Positions 44,682-52,989 of a DNA stretch of 64,000 bases are shown piece by piece. The position numbers were made by a program, and so were the translations under genes. How positions within the stretch are numbered: the first letter of the stretch is position 1; the number at the start of each line of letters is the position of its first letter. Under the pieces are notes generated by a model. That model saw nothing but the letters and a program-made list of their open reading frames with translations. It was not told the origin of the DNA and did no database searches. Origin of the DNA: Kibdelosporangium aridum (GTDB taxonomy: Bacteria > Actinomycetota > Actinomycetes > Mycobacteriales > Pseudonocardiaceae). The stretch lies in NCBI RefSeq assembly GCF_900176515.1, contig NZ_FWXV01000001.1, positions 1,312,554 through 1,376,553 on the forward strand. Reading direction: 5' to 3'.

Positions 44682-45863
44682 ATGCACTACACACCCAACA
44701 AGGTCGTCGTCATCGGCGGCGGTTACGCCGGCACGCTCGCGGCCAACCATCTGCGGATGCGCCCCGACGTCGACATCACCCTGGTCAACCCCCGCCCGGA
44801 GTTCGTCGACCGAGTCCGGCTGCACCAGTTCGTGGCCGGTACCGGCGAGGCCACGGTCGACTACGGCACGCTACTTGGCGAGGGCGTCCGCTTGGTCGTC
44901 GACAGCGTCACGCGCATCGACACCGCTGCCCGTGCGGTGCGGCTGGCGTCGGGCAGCGCGCTGGACTACGACTACGTCATCTACGCCGTCGGCAGCACCG
45001 CGGCGGTACCGCCATCGGTGCCCGGCGCAGCCGAGTTCGCGTTCGACATCGCTGAATTCGAGCCCGCGCGGCGGCTGCGTGCCAGGCTCGCGGACTTGCC
45101 CCTCGACGCTCCGGTCACGGTGGTCGGCGGTGGGTTGACCGGCATTGAGACGGCCGCTGAGCTTGCCGAACAAGGACGCCGGGTGACGCTTGTGTGCGGC
45201 CAGACCCTGGCGCCGTCATTTGGTGCACCGGGTCGCCGGCACATTGCCAAGTGGATGTCCCGGCACGGTGTCGCAGTGATCGAGGGCGCCGTGGTGAGCG
45301 AGGTCCGAGCGGATTCGGTCGTCTTTGCCGACGGCGGCGTGCGTACGAGCGCACTGACCATCTGGGCGGGTGGTTTCGGCGTGCCGGGGCTGGCTGCCGC
45401 GAGCGGGCTGCGTACCGACGCGCTCGGCCGTCTGCTCACCGACGAGACGCTGACCAGCGTCGACGACGATCGGATCATCGCCGCCGGGGACGCAGCCGCA
45501 CCATCGGGCCAGCCGCTGCGGATGAGCTGCTACGCCGCCGGGCCGCTCGGGGCACAGGCGGCCGACACCGTGCTGAGTCGCATCGCGGGAACCGAACCGA
45601 CGGTGATCAACCTGGGCTTCTCCGGGGCATGTGTCAGCATTGGCCGACGTGCCGGCATACGACAGTTCGCCCGCAAGGACGACACCGCGGTGAACGCGTA
45701 CATCGGCGGCCGTATGGGCGCGGCGATCAAGGAGATGACCTGCAAGCTCGCGGTGTCACGGATCCGCCGCGAGGCCCGCAAGCCGGGTTCGGTCATCTAC
45801 TTGAAGGGCGGCCCTCGCCCCGTGACGCCAGCTGTCACAGATCGCGGCGTTGCCTTGTCGTAA
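44682..45863 (+). CDS. FAD-dependent pyridine nucleotide oxidoreductase (NDH-2-like)
   Basis: The product is 393 aa. It has an N-terminal FAD site (VVVIGGGYAGTLAANHL), an internal NAD(P)H Rossmann site (VTVVGGGLTGIETAAELAEQG) and a C-terminal FAD motif (DDDRIIAAGDAAAP). This fits the NDH-2/FSP1-like disulfide-reductase fold. The usual membrane-anchor helices are not obvious. Its position divergent from an ECF41 sigma factor suggests that factor controls it. Confidence 0.88.
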   Translation: MHYTPNKVVVIGGGYAGTLAANHLRMRPDVDITLVNPRPEFVDRVRLHQFVAGTGEATVDYGTLLGEGVRLVVDSVTRIDTAARAVRLASGSALDYDYVIYAVGSTAAVPPSVPGAAEFAFDIAEFEPARRLRARLADLPLDAPVTVVGGGLTGIETAAELAEQGRRVTLVCGQTLAPSFGAPGRRHIAKWMSRHGVAVIEGAVVSEVRADSVVFADGGVRTSALTIWAGGFGVPGLAAASGLRTDALGRLLTDETLTSVDDDRIIAAGDAAAPSGQPLRMSCYAAGPLGAQAADTVLSRIAGTEPTVINLGFSGACVSIGRRAGIRQFARKDDTAVNAYIGGRMGAAIKEMTCKLAVSRIRREARKPGSVIYLKGGPRPVTPAVTDRGVALS

Positions 45864-45900
45864 GTGGTGACGCGACGGAGTGGCGAAACGGAGCAGGACC

Positions 45901-46332
45901 ATGAACGGCAAACTGTCCACATTGCTCGACGATCCCGAAGTACGGGAACTGATCTTCGCCATGGCGTCGGTGACGCCACCATCCGGCGGCTCCGCCGCGG
46001 CACGCCTGCACGCCGTACTGCTCCACCTCGCCGAAACGACGACCAAAGAGCAGTACGGCAGCTGGCTTTCCGACGGTGCGGTCAACAAGGCCATCACCGT
46101 CGAACAGGTTCGGATGACGATCGGTGACAGCGCGATCGACGACCTCGCTCAGCTGATGAGCGCCAGTCCGGGCATTGTCGCCTGGCAGCTCGCCGCCGTA
46201 CTGCCGGACCTCGTGGACGCGGTCAGTCCTGGCGGGGCGGTTGTCGACGCGGACCGGCTTGCCCGGGAGATCGCTGAAGCGAGCGCGGATGACGACCGCT
46301 CGGCCGGATCCTTCGGCTCCCGGGTGCACTGA
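45901..46332 (+). CDS. YidB/DUF937-like protein
   Basis: The product is about 143 aa from the ATG at 45901 (MNGKLSTLLDDPEVREL). The C-terminal MSASPGIVAWQLAAVLPDLVDAVSPGG segment is typical of the YidB/DUF937 family. The function is unknown. Its stop overlaps the next start as TGATG, so it is coupled to the universal stress protein. Confidence 0.72.
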   Translation: MNGKLSTLLDDPEVRELIFAMASVTPPSGGSAAARLHAVLLHLAETTTKEQYGSWLSDGAVNKAITVEQVRMTIGDSAIDDLAQLMSASPGIVAWQLAAVLPDLVDAVSPGGAVVDADRLAREIAEASADDDRSAGSFGSRVH

Positions 46333-47207
46333 TGGACGCCAGCCAGATGGGACGACACGCGCCGATCGTTGTGGGCATCGACGGATCGTCGTCGGCGATC
46401 GAGGCCGCCCGATGGGCAGCTCAGGAAGCCGCACTGCGCGGGACTTCGGTGCGGTTGATCAGTGCTTTTGGCTGGTCTGGCGCCAAACACGTCGGCGACC
46501 TCGGGCTTGGCGGTCAGTACCGCGAGGCGATGCTGGAAAGCACCCGTGAAGCCGTGTCGGCGGCTGCCTCGGCAGCCGGTGGAGGCGTCGAGATCAGTGA
46601 ACACGTCGTCGACGGCTTTCCGGTGCCGATACTGGTTTCCGAGTCGCGCCGCGCGGGACTGATCGTGATCGGCGACCGCGGCCTTGGCGGATTTACTTCC
46701 TTGCTGGTCGGTTCGGTGGCGATCGGGCTGGCCGCGCGGGCGGAATGCCCGGTTGTCGTGGTCCGCGGGCAACGATCGGCCGGTCCTGTCGTGGTCGGCA
46801 TCGACGGCTCGCCGGTCAGCGAAGCGGCACTGGAGTTTGCCTTCGAGGCAGCGGATGCACGCGCGGTGCCCTTGATCGCGGTGCACGCCTGGAGCGACAG
46901 AGCTCTGGAAACCGCCGCTGCGTTCATGGTGGATTGGGACGCCGTCGAGGCCGAGGAGCATCGGCTGCTCGCTGAGCGGCTGGCTGGCTGGGGCGAGAAG
47001 TATCCCGACGTGGTGGTGCGGCGCGTGGTGGTGCGGGACCGGCCCGCGCACACCTTGATCGAGCATGCGACCGGTGCCCAGCTCGTGGTCGTCGGGTCAC
47101 ACGGCCGGGGGAGCGCGGCCGGTCTCGTACTCGGCTCGGTCAGCCACGCGGTGCTGCACCATTCCCCGTGCCCGGTCGCCGTCGTCCGCGCCCGTACGGA
47201 CAACTAG
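46332..47207 (+). CDS. Tandem-domain universal stress protein
   Basis: The product is 291 aa with two UspA domains. Each begins IVVGIDGSSSAIEAARWA or VVVGIDGSPVSEAALEFA. Each ends with a nucleotide-binding glycine motif (GDRGLGGFTSLLVGSVA and GSHGRGSAAGLVLGSVS). ATP binding is therefore likely. Such proteins respond to starvation, hypoxia or oxidative stress in actinobacteria. It is coupled to the YidB-like gene. Confidence 0.92.
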   Translation: MDASQMGRHAPIVVGIDGSSSAIEAARWAAQEAALRGTSVRLISAFGWSGAKHVGDLGLGGQYREAMLESTREAVSAAASAAGGGVEISEHVVDGFPVPILVSESRRAGLIVIGDRGLGGFTSLLVGSVAIGLAARAECPVVVVRGQRSAGPVVVGIDGSPVSEAALEFAFEAADARAVPLIAVHAWSDRALETAAAFMVDWDAVEAEEHRLLAERLAGWGEKYPDVVVRRVVVRDRPAHTLIEHATGAQLVVVGSHGRGSAAGLVLGSVSHAVLHHSPCPVAVVRARTDN

Positions 47208-47399
47208 CCCAGAGGGCGGTGTGTCGCCGTCGCTGCCGCGGAACCGTTCGGACTGTTTCCGGCGTTCTTCGACATCCGGTGTCCTTTGTGGACTGTCAAC
47301 GGCAGGTGCTGACGGGAAGCGTGGTATTGCGCCCGTGGGACGCATGGCGATACGTTGCGTAGCGGTGCCGATGCCGTTTGGATGTGTCTGGGGTTGACG

Positions 47400-48662
47400 A
47401 TGGTCATCACGCGTCGCATGGCGGTTTTCGTAGCTTTCGCTTTGGCAGCGCCGCTCACACTCGCTCCACCGACTGCCGCTGATGCGGAGGTGTCACCGAA
47501 CGCGGTCGTCGTGTGGGATATCAACGCGCAGACTGCGATCTGGGACGTCGCGCAGCAGGCGCCGCCGCAAATCGCCGGGCGCGGCTTCACGATGGTCAGC
47601 GGTGCGGTCTACGACGCGGTCAACGCAATCGCTGGCACGCCATACGATCCCTACCTCGTCGCACCGCGAGCCAATGGTCGCGAGTCGACGGACGCAGCCG
47701 TCGGCACAGCCGCCTACCGGGTGCTGGACGCCATTTTCCCGGCACAGAAGGATAGACTGCGTGCGCAGTACGACGAGTGGCTCGCCGGCATCCCGGACGG
47801 ACCGGCGAAGCGTGGTGGCGTGCGAGTCGGTGCGGAAGCCGCGACCGCGATGATCAAGTCGCGGCAGAACGACGGTGCCTTCGACCCCCGGCTGTGGACC
47901 GTCGGCACCAAGCCGGGGGAGTACCGCACCACTCCGCCGGGCTTCGAGAACACCGGCGCCTGGGTTGGTTTCCTGAAGCCGTTTGGCATTCCGGACGCCA
48001 CGATGTTCCGCACCCCGGGGCCGCCCGCGGTCACGAGCCACACCTACACCCGCGATTTCAACGAGGTCAAGGTGCTCGGTTCGAAGGAGAGCACCGTCCG
48101 TACCGCCGACCAGACCGATGCTGCGCTCTGGTGGCACGACCGCCGATCCGTCAGCTGGGGGATGAAGCGCGACCTTGCCGTCACCCAGAGACTCAGCGTG
48201 CTGGAGACCGCGCGCTTCTACGCTCTCGCGGATTTCACCGGCACAGACGGCGCGATCGCCTGCGCCAACGACAAGGAGTTCTGGCACTTCTGGCGGCCGG
48301 TCACCGCCATCCGGTCCGCCGACACCGACGGAAACCCCGCCACCACGGCCGACCCGAACTGGACTCCGCTGGTCGTCACCCCGCCGAACCCCGACTACCC
48401 TTCCGGCCACACCTGCCGCACCGCCGCGCAGATGACGGCGTACGCGTACTTCTTCGGCCGGGACAACGTTTCCTTCAGCGCGTTCAGCGTCGACAGCGGC
48501 ACAACGCGGCACTTCACCAGCTTCTCGCAGGCGACCGCCGAAGTCGTCGGAGCACGCATCTGGGCCGGTATCCACTTCCGCTCCGCGGATGTCGACGGCA
48601 CCACACTCGGCACGGCCGTCGGCAAGCACATCGCGAAGCGGTACTTCCAGCCGCGCCGATAA
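47400..48662 (+). CDS. Secreted vanadium-dependent haloperoxidase/PAP2-family protein
   Basis: The product is about 420 aa. The signal peptide begins MVITRRMAVFVAFALAAPL, with cleavage near ADA. The acid phosphatase/vanadium haloperoxidase signature is present: KEFWHFWRP (K-x6-RP), YPSGHT and ARIWAGIHFRSAD. It belongs to the actinobacterial secreted VHPO-like group. Whether it binds vanadate and oxidises halides or is a phosphatase cannot be decided. The ATG at 47400 is chosen for its signal peptide. Confidence 0.85.
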   Translation: MVITRRMAVFVAFALAAPLTLAPPTAADAEVSPNAVVVWDINAQTAIWDVAQQAPPQIAGRGFTMVSGAVYDAVNAIAGTPYDPYLVAPRANGRESTDAAVGTAAYRVLDAIFPAQKDRLRAQYDEWLAGIPDGPAKRGGVRVGAEAATAMIKSRQNDGAFDPRLWTVGTKPGEYRTTPPGFENTGAWVGFLKPFGIPDATMFRTPGPPAVTSHTYTRDFNEVKVLGSKESTVRTADQTDAALWWHDRRSVSWGMKRDLAVTQRLSVLETARFYALADFTGTDGAIACANDKEFWHFWRPVTAIRSADTDGNPATTADPNWTPLVVTPPNPDYPSGHTCRTAAQMTAYAYFFGRDNVSFSAFSVDSGTTRHFTSFSQATAEVVGARIWAGIHFRSADVDGTTLGTAVGKHIAKRYFQPRR

Positions 48663-48765
48663 CCCTGATCGTTTCTGGTGACGGGCTGCCGACGGTGTCG
48701 CGGCGTTGCCCGCGGACCATCGGCTGATGCGAAGCGTGTTTTGGTAGGCAGCCGTCCGGTCGCTG

Positions 48766-49083
48766 TCAGTTTCCGGCGGCGAGCACGGCGGCGACGAGGC
48801 CAGGGAACTTCTTGTCCAGCTCGTCGGTGCGCAACGTGTTCATGCGCTGCCTGCCCTCGTCGTACTGGCGGATGATGCCGCCTTTGCGCAGGGCTCGGAA
48901 GTGGTGGCTCAGCGTCGAAGCGGCTACCGGCAGCCCGAATGTGCCACAGGGCCGGTCGCCCTCGGCCTGCAGCAGCCGGACGATCGCGCGCCGGGTGGGG
49001 TCTGCGAGGGCGTGCAGCACGTCGTCGACGGTGATTTCGTCGAGTTCGGGGTGGGAGACGGCGGCCCAGCGGCCGAAGGGCAC
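48766..49083 (-). CDS. ArsR-family winged-helix regulator
   Basis: The product is about 105 aa. The helix-turn-helix region reads VLHALADPTRRAIVRLL, followed by AASTLSHHFRALRKGGII. No Cys pair for metal sensing is present apart from CGTF. The GTG at 49083 follows AAAGGAC by about 5 bases and is preferred over longer starts. It is divergent from a secreted protein, with inverted TTCGATACC elements between, so it likely represses both promoters. Confidence 0.85.
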   Translation of the reverse strand: MPFGRWAAVSHPELDEITVDDVLHALADPTRRAIVRLLQAEGDRPCGTFGLPVAASTLSHHFRALRKGGIIRQYDEGRQRMNTLRTDELDKKFPGLVAAVLAAGN

Positions 49084-49118
49084 AAGCTGTCCTTTCGCTG
49101 TCGATGTTCCTGGTTCTC

Positions 49119-49173
49119 TTCGATACCTCACGAAGACTCTACTCCTGACCCGGTCTATTCGATGGGTATCGAA
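49119..49173. promoter_or_regulatory. Candidate ArsR operator elements
   Basis: TTCGATACC (49119-49127) and GGTATCGAA (49165-49173) are perfect inverted 9-mers. The second also lies in the perfect dyad TTCGATGGGTATCGAA (49158-49173). They fill the gap between the divergent ArsR and secreted-protein genes. Confidence 0.55.
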
Positions 49174-49199
49174 AAGAGGCAGACTGGGAGGTATCACCC

Positions 49200-49958
49200 A
49201 TGCGTGCCCGTAATCTGATCGGCCTCACCGCTGTGTTGGCGCTCGTCGCCACACCTGCGGTGGCCTTGGCCAGCGAGTCGTACCCGCACCCAACGCCGTT
49301 CGGCCCGCAGCGGCCGTACGAGCCTGACGTGGCGGGCCCAGTGAACATCGACAGGGGATCAGTGGCCTACACCGAGGACGGCGGTTCTCGGTACGGCGTG
49401 CGGATCTCCTTCACCAGCCAACGCTTCACGACCACAGGCGTGGAGCCGGCCGCGGCACGGGAGTTCGTATTCCTGTTCGACCGTTCGGTGCACTTCAACC
49501 CCTACATGTTCCCGACCTGCGACCGGTCGGTCATCGAGAAACACGGTGCGGCGGCCTGTCCGGAGGGCTCACAGGTCGGCTCCGGCCGGGCGGTGTTCTA
49601 CCGTGGCGGCGAGGGCGAAGTACTGGTCTTCAACACCGCCTTCGACAAGGGAAGGCGCGGCGTGCTTATCCACATCCCGGTCACCGGCGCCATCCTTGAG
49701 AACACCTTGGAACGCGTGGTCGGTCACTACCGCGACAACTATGGCTGGGGGCTGAACGAGATCCTGCCGGTGAGCGACGTTCCGCCGCAGGAACGGCCGA
49801 GCACCAAGGAGTTCTACGTGACCTTCGATGCCGTCTACAAGGGACAGAGCTATGTGCGCAGCTTCGCGCGTCCGGGAGCGGAACTGGCCGTCGGCGTGTG
49901 GAGTGAGTACGTGACCGGCCAGACCACCCTCGTCGAGGGCACGATCACCCGGCCTTGA
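49200..49958 (+). CDS. Secreted hypothetical protein under ArsR control
   Basis: The product is 252 aa. The signal peptide begins MRARNLIGLTAVLALVATPAVALA. The mature part is beta-rich with two Cys (FPTCDRS, AACPEGS) that could form a disulfide. A repeated-looking theme of immunoglobulin-like strands appears (RYGVRISFTSQRF, TKEFYVTFDAVYKGQSYV). No enzyme motif is recognised. It is divergent from the ArsR gene and 27 bases past the operator dyad. Confidence 0.75.
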   Translation: MRARNLIGLTAVLALVATPAVALASESYPHPTPFGPQRPYEPDVAGPVNIDRGSVAYTEDGGSRYGVRISFTSQRFTTTGVEPAAAREFVFLFDRSVHFNPYMFPTCDRSVIEKHGAAACPEGSQVGSGRAVFYRGGEGEVLVFNTAFDKGRRGVLIHIPVTGAILENTLERVVGHYRDNYGWGLNEILPVSDVPPQERPSTKEFYVTFDAVYKGQSYVRSFARPGAELAVGVWSEYVTGQTTLVEGTITRP

Positions 49959-49964
49959 CGGCGC

Positions 49965-50002
49965 CAATGCACATTGGCGGCACGCGCCGCCAATGTGCAT
50001 TG
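49965..50002. repeat. 17-bp perfect inverted repeat
   Basis: CAATGCACATTGGCGGC (49965-49981) and GCCGCCAATGTGCATTG (49986-50002) pair perfectly around an ACGC loop. Each arm is itself a small dyad (CCAATG..CATTGG). It follows the stop of the secreted protein and could be a terminator without a U-tract or a binding site. Confidence 0.65.
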
Positions 50003-50074
50003 TGGACAGGTTGAACCGGTTTGCCGCGAGTGGAAGGTCTGGTGTTCGGAGGCCGGCCACGGTACAACCGATGT

Positions 50075-50950
50075 ATGTCCGAGCGCGTCCGGCGTCCTGA
50101 CCCGCATCTCGCGGTGAAGCGTGAGGTGCTGGTGCGGTACCTCGATGCCTGGACTGTGTCCGTGCTGCGATCGCACCGCAGTGCCACTTACGTCGAATCC
50201 GGGACCACTGTCTTCGCGGACGCGTTTCAGGTCTTCGGTGAGTTCGCCGACCGCCTCGACGGACATCATCTGGACATGCTGATTGTCGGGCCAGAAACCG
50301 GCCAGGTGATGGTGGGGGAGGCGCCCGCAGGGCTGTCCGTGCGGTCAGTCGCCGATCCAGCGAACCTCTCGGTGGCCGGACCGGCGCTGGCGTACTTGGA
50401 CGTCGTGGACAGCGCCCTTACCGAGCAGGACGCATGGCAGCTGGTCACGTCGCTGGCTCGTGGCAGGGCGCGGGAGGTGCTGCTTGCGTTGCCCGCGGCG
50501 GAGCAGACGGAGAATCACCGCGAGCGACTTCGGGCGGCGGGCTCGGCCTGCATGGTCACCGTCGAGTTGGTTGCCGACGATGGCCGCGCCCAGCTGTTGG
50601 TGTTCGCCACCGGCGACAGCAAGCATCTCGCGACGTTCAAGAACGAGTTGTGGGCGGTCGACGAGTTCGCGGGGATCCGATACCGCGATCCGCTGGATAT
50701 CGAGCGCACTGCCGTTGACATCTCGCTGACGCCGCAGCTTCGGCCCTTGCGCAGGGTGTTGCTGGCCGAATTGGCACGGCGGGGCAGTTGTACCGTCGCT
50801 GAGCTACAGCAGCACACCCTGCTCGAGACGATCTACCGTCCCGCAGACGCAATTGGTGCGCTGACCGCGGAGGCCGCGGCGGGCGGCGTCACCCGTGAGC
50901 CCGTGAAGGGCCGTCTGACTCCACGTACCGTTGTCGGCCACATCGAATGA
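50075..50950 (+). CDS. Hypothetical protein, weakly TcmP-like
   Basis: The product is about 291 aa from the ATG at 50075 (MSERVRRPDPHLAVKREVL). The opening VKREVLVRYLDAWTVSVLRS and YVESGTTVFADAFQVF are loosely reminiscent of three-Cys-motif partner (TcmP) proteins. The C-terminal third looks like a winged helix (LRRVLLAELARRGSCTVAELQQHTLLE). The GxxGSP and Cys signatures of that family are not seen, so the assignment is weak. It is convergent with the hydrolase, with 5 bases between. Confidence 0.6.
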   Translation: MSERVRRPDPHLAVKREVLVRYLDAWTVSVLRSHRSATYVESGTTVFADAFQVFGEFADRLDGHHLDMLIVGPETGQVMVGEAPAGLSVRSVADPANLSVAGPALAYLDVVDSALTEQDAWQLVTSLARGRAREVLLALPAAEQTENHRERLRAAGSACMVTVELVADDGRAQLLVFATGDSKHLATFKNELWAVDEFAGIRYRDPLDIERTAVDISLTPQLRPLRRVLLAELARRGSCTVAELQQHTLLETIYRPADAIGALTAEAAAGGVTREPVKGRLTPRTVVGHIE

Positions 50951-50955
50951 ACGAT

Positions 50956-52017
50956 TCATCGCAGCCAGGCGCCGACCTCGGCCAGCAGTTGGGTTCGGCC
51001 GCGGTGGGCGCGGTCGAGATGGGCGAAGTGGGTGCCGTGGCGCAGGGTCACGGCACGGACGTCCGCCGCCGCCGTCAGGTCGGCGGTAAGCGTCGGCACA
51101 TCTTGCTCGCGGGACCAGAAGTCGTACTCACCGCGCAGCACGAGTGTGCGCGCGGTGATGGCGCCCGCGTCCCACAACTGACGGCCCGTGGCCAGGTAGA
51201 AGCTGTCCTTCATCGCGCCGTTGGGAGCCCGGAAACTCGGCGGCGTGCGGTCGTCCGATGTCGGGTCGCTCGCCAGTGCCGCGCGCTGGTAGTGCGCGAC
51301 GACGCGCGGATCGTGCCACTTTGTCTTGTCCGCGACGGGAATGCTGTCGTCCCAGTTGGGCAACAGGTCTGGTCCGCTGGACACGCGGTAGCCGCCGAGC
51401 GCGTCGTTGAACTCGCCCGGCCGGTTCGGGTCCTCGAATTGCGAACCGCGGCCGAGCATGCCGTGCCCGTCGACGGCGCCGTAGAGGCTGTTGTAGACGA
51501 CCAGGTTCGCCACCCGCTCGGGGCGCGTGCTCGCGTACCAGGCCGCCCAGTGCCCGCCGGTAGCCCAGCCGAGCAGGTCGACTGCGGGCACGTCGAGCCA
51601 GTCGACCACCGCGTCGAGGTCGCGCACCACGTGGTCGCCGGTCATCAGTGGCAAGCTGGCGTCTGGTGGCCGGTTCATCTCCGGTGGCCGGTCCGACGCG
51701 CCGTACCCGCGCGCGTCCACGACGTACACGCGGCGTCCGGAGTTGGCGAGGTCGCCGGCGAGTGAGCCGCCGTCGACCGGCAGGTCGAACGACGCGACTC
51801 CGGGTACCCGGGCGCCGTGTACGAGCAGCAGCGGGCGGCCCCGTGGCGATCGTTCGGCGCGCACTTCGCGGACGCCGATCGCCATGCCGTCCGGGCCACG
51901 CACGTGGAAGTCCTTGCGTACCAGGCGATGTCGTTCACCGGCTGACTCGGCGGCGACCATCACCGGCGCCGTGGCCATCAGAGCAAGTACCGCGAAGGCG
52001 GTGCGCACTGTTCGCAT
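50956..52017 (-). CDS. Secreted alpha/beta hydrolase-like protein with Ala at nucleophile position
   Basis: The product is about 353 aa with a signal peptide (MRTVRTAFAVLALMATAPV, cleavage near VAA). The fold is an alpha/beta hydrolase: LLVHGARVPG, VYVVDARGYGASDRP, LRGEYDFWS (Asp) and RHGTHFAHLD (His). The nucleophile elbow reads GWATGG, so Ala stands where GxSxG has Ser. It may be catalytically dead, may use the next Thr, or may be mis-sequenced. It is divergent from the LysR gene, which is the probable regulator. Confidence 0.8.
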   Translation of the reverse strand: MRTVRTAFAVLALMATAPVMVAAESAGERHRLVRKDFHVRGPDGMAIGVREVRAERSPRGRPLLLVHGARVPGVASFDLPVDGGSLAGDLANSGRRVYVVDARGYGASDRPPEMNRPPDASLPLMTGDHVVRDLDAVVDWLDVPAVDLLGWATGGHWAAWYASTRPERVANLVVYNSLYGAVDGHGMLGRGSQFEDPNRPGEFNDALGGYRVSSGPDLLPNWDDSIPVADKTKWHDPRVVAHYQRAALASDPTSDDRTPPSFRAPNGAMKDSFYLATGRQLWDAGAITARTLVLRGEYDFWSREQDVPTLTADLTAAADVRAVTLRHGTHFAHLDRAHRGRTQLLAEVGAWLR

Positions 52018-52062
52018 GGTTCCAGGCTGCACGCGGTTGGCGGACAATGTCGGATTCTTCAC

Positions 52063-52080
52063 TCAATCGACCCTGATTGA
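52063..52080. promoter_or_regulatory. Candidate LysR binding site
   Basis: TCAATC-GACCCT-GATTGA is a perfect 6-6-6 inverted repeat of the LysR T-N-A type. It is centred between the divergent hydrolase (start 52017) and LysR gene (start 52098). Confidence 0.55.
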
Positions 52081-52097
52081 TCTGATATCCCTATGAG

Positions 52098-52988
52098 ATG
52101 GAGTTGCGTCACCTGCGGGCCGCGGTAGCCGTTGCGGAGCATCTTCACTTCGGCAATGCGGCCGCCGCGCTCGGCATCGCCCAGCCGCGGCTGAGTCAAC
52201 TCGTCAAGGCTCTGGAAACCGACCTCGGCGTCGCGTTGTTCGACCGTGACACCAGGAATGTGCGGCTCACCGCGGCAGGCGAGGCGTTCGTCACCGGCGC
52301 CCGCACCGCCCTGTCTACTGTGGACGTCGCGAGCGAGCGGGCGCGGGCCGCCGGGCGCGGTGAGACGGGGGTCATCGCGATCGGCGTGGTCGGCTCGGCC
52401 GTTGTGCACCCGCTGCCAGCCGTGGTGCGAGCGTTTCGTGCACGGTATCCGGAGGTCACGCTGCGTTTCGCCGAACTGCCGACCCTGGAGCAGGTAGCCA
52501 GGCTGCGCGCGGACACAGTGGACGTCGGGTTCCTCCGCCCGCCGTTGCCAGCTCCGGCCGACGACTTGGCTCTGCTGCCGGTGTCACGTGAGCCGCTGAT
52601 CGCGGTGTTGCCCGCCGACCATCGGCTCGCGGGCCGGGAGCGGGTCGCGGTGCGCGCGTTGGCCGATGAGCCGTTCGTACGTTTCCCACGTCACCTCGGG
52701 CCGGGCCTGTTCGACGAGATCACCGCGCTGTGCCGACGGGCCGGGTTCGAGCCACGTGTCGGACAGGAGGCGGTACAGATGCAGACAATTGTCGGGCTCG
52801 TCGCGTCGGGGTGCGGCGTCAGCATCGTCCCCGGCTCGGTCGCTGGGCTCAGCCGGCCGGACGTCGTGTTCAAGCCGGTCAGCCCGACCACACGGCTGGT
52901 CGACCTGGCGCTGGCTCGTCGCGTCGGTCCCGTGCCTCCGGTGGTGGCGAACTTCGTGGCGGTGACCCGCGAGGTTCTCCGCCGGTGA
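52098..52988 (+). CDS. LysR-family transcriptional regulator
   Basis: The product is 296 aa. The N-terminal helix-turn-helix is FGNAAAALGIAQPRLSQLVKALE. The C-terminal periplasmic-binding-like effector domain begins near residue 90 (GVIAIGVVGSAVVHP). It resembles the BenM/CatM/CynR branch that senses small aromatic or carboxylic effectors. It is divergent from the secreted hydrolase and convergent with the shikimate transporter. The hydrolase promoter is the nearest likely target. Confidence 0.92.
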   Translation: MELRHLRAAVAVAEHLHFGNAAAALGIAQPRLSQLVKALETDLGVALFDRDTRNVRLTAAGEAFVTGARTALSTVDVASERARAAGRGETGVIAIGVVGSAVVHPLPAVVRAFRARYPEVTLRFAELPTLEQVARLRADTVDVGFLRPPLPAPADDLALLPVSREPLIAVLPADHRLAGRERVAVRALADEPFVRFPRHLGPGLFDEITALCRRAGFEPRVGQEAVQMQTIVGLVASGCGVSIVPGSVAGLSRPDVVFKPVSPTTRLVDLALARRVGPVPPVVANFVAVTREVLRR

Positions 52989-52989
52989 G

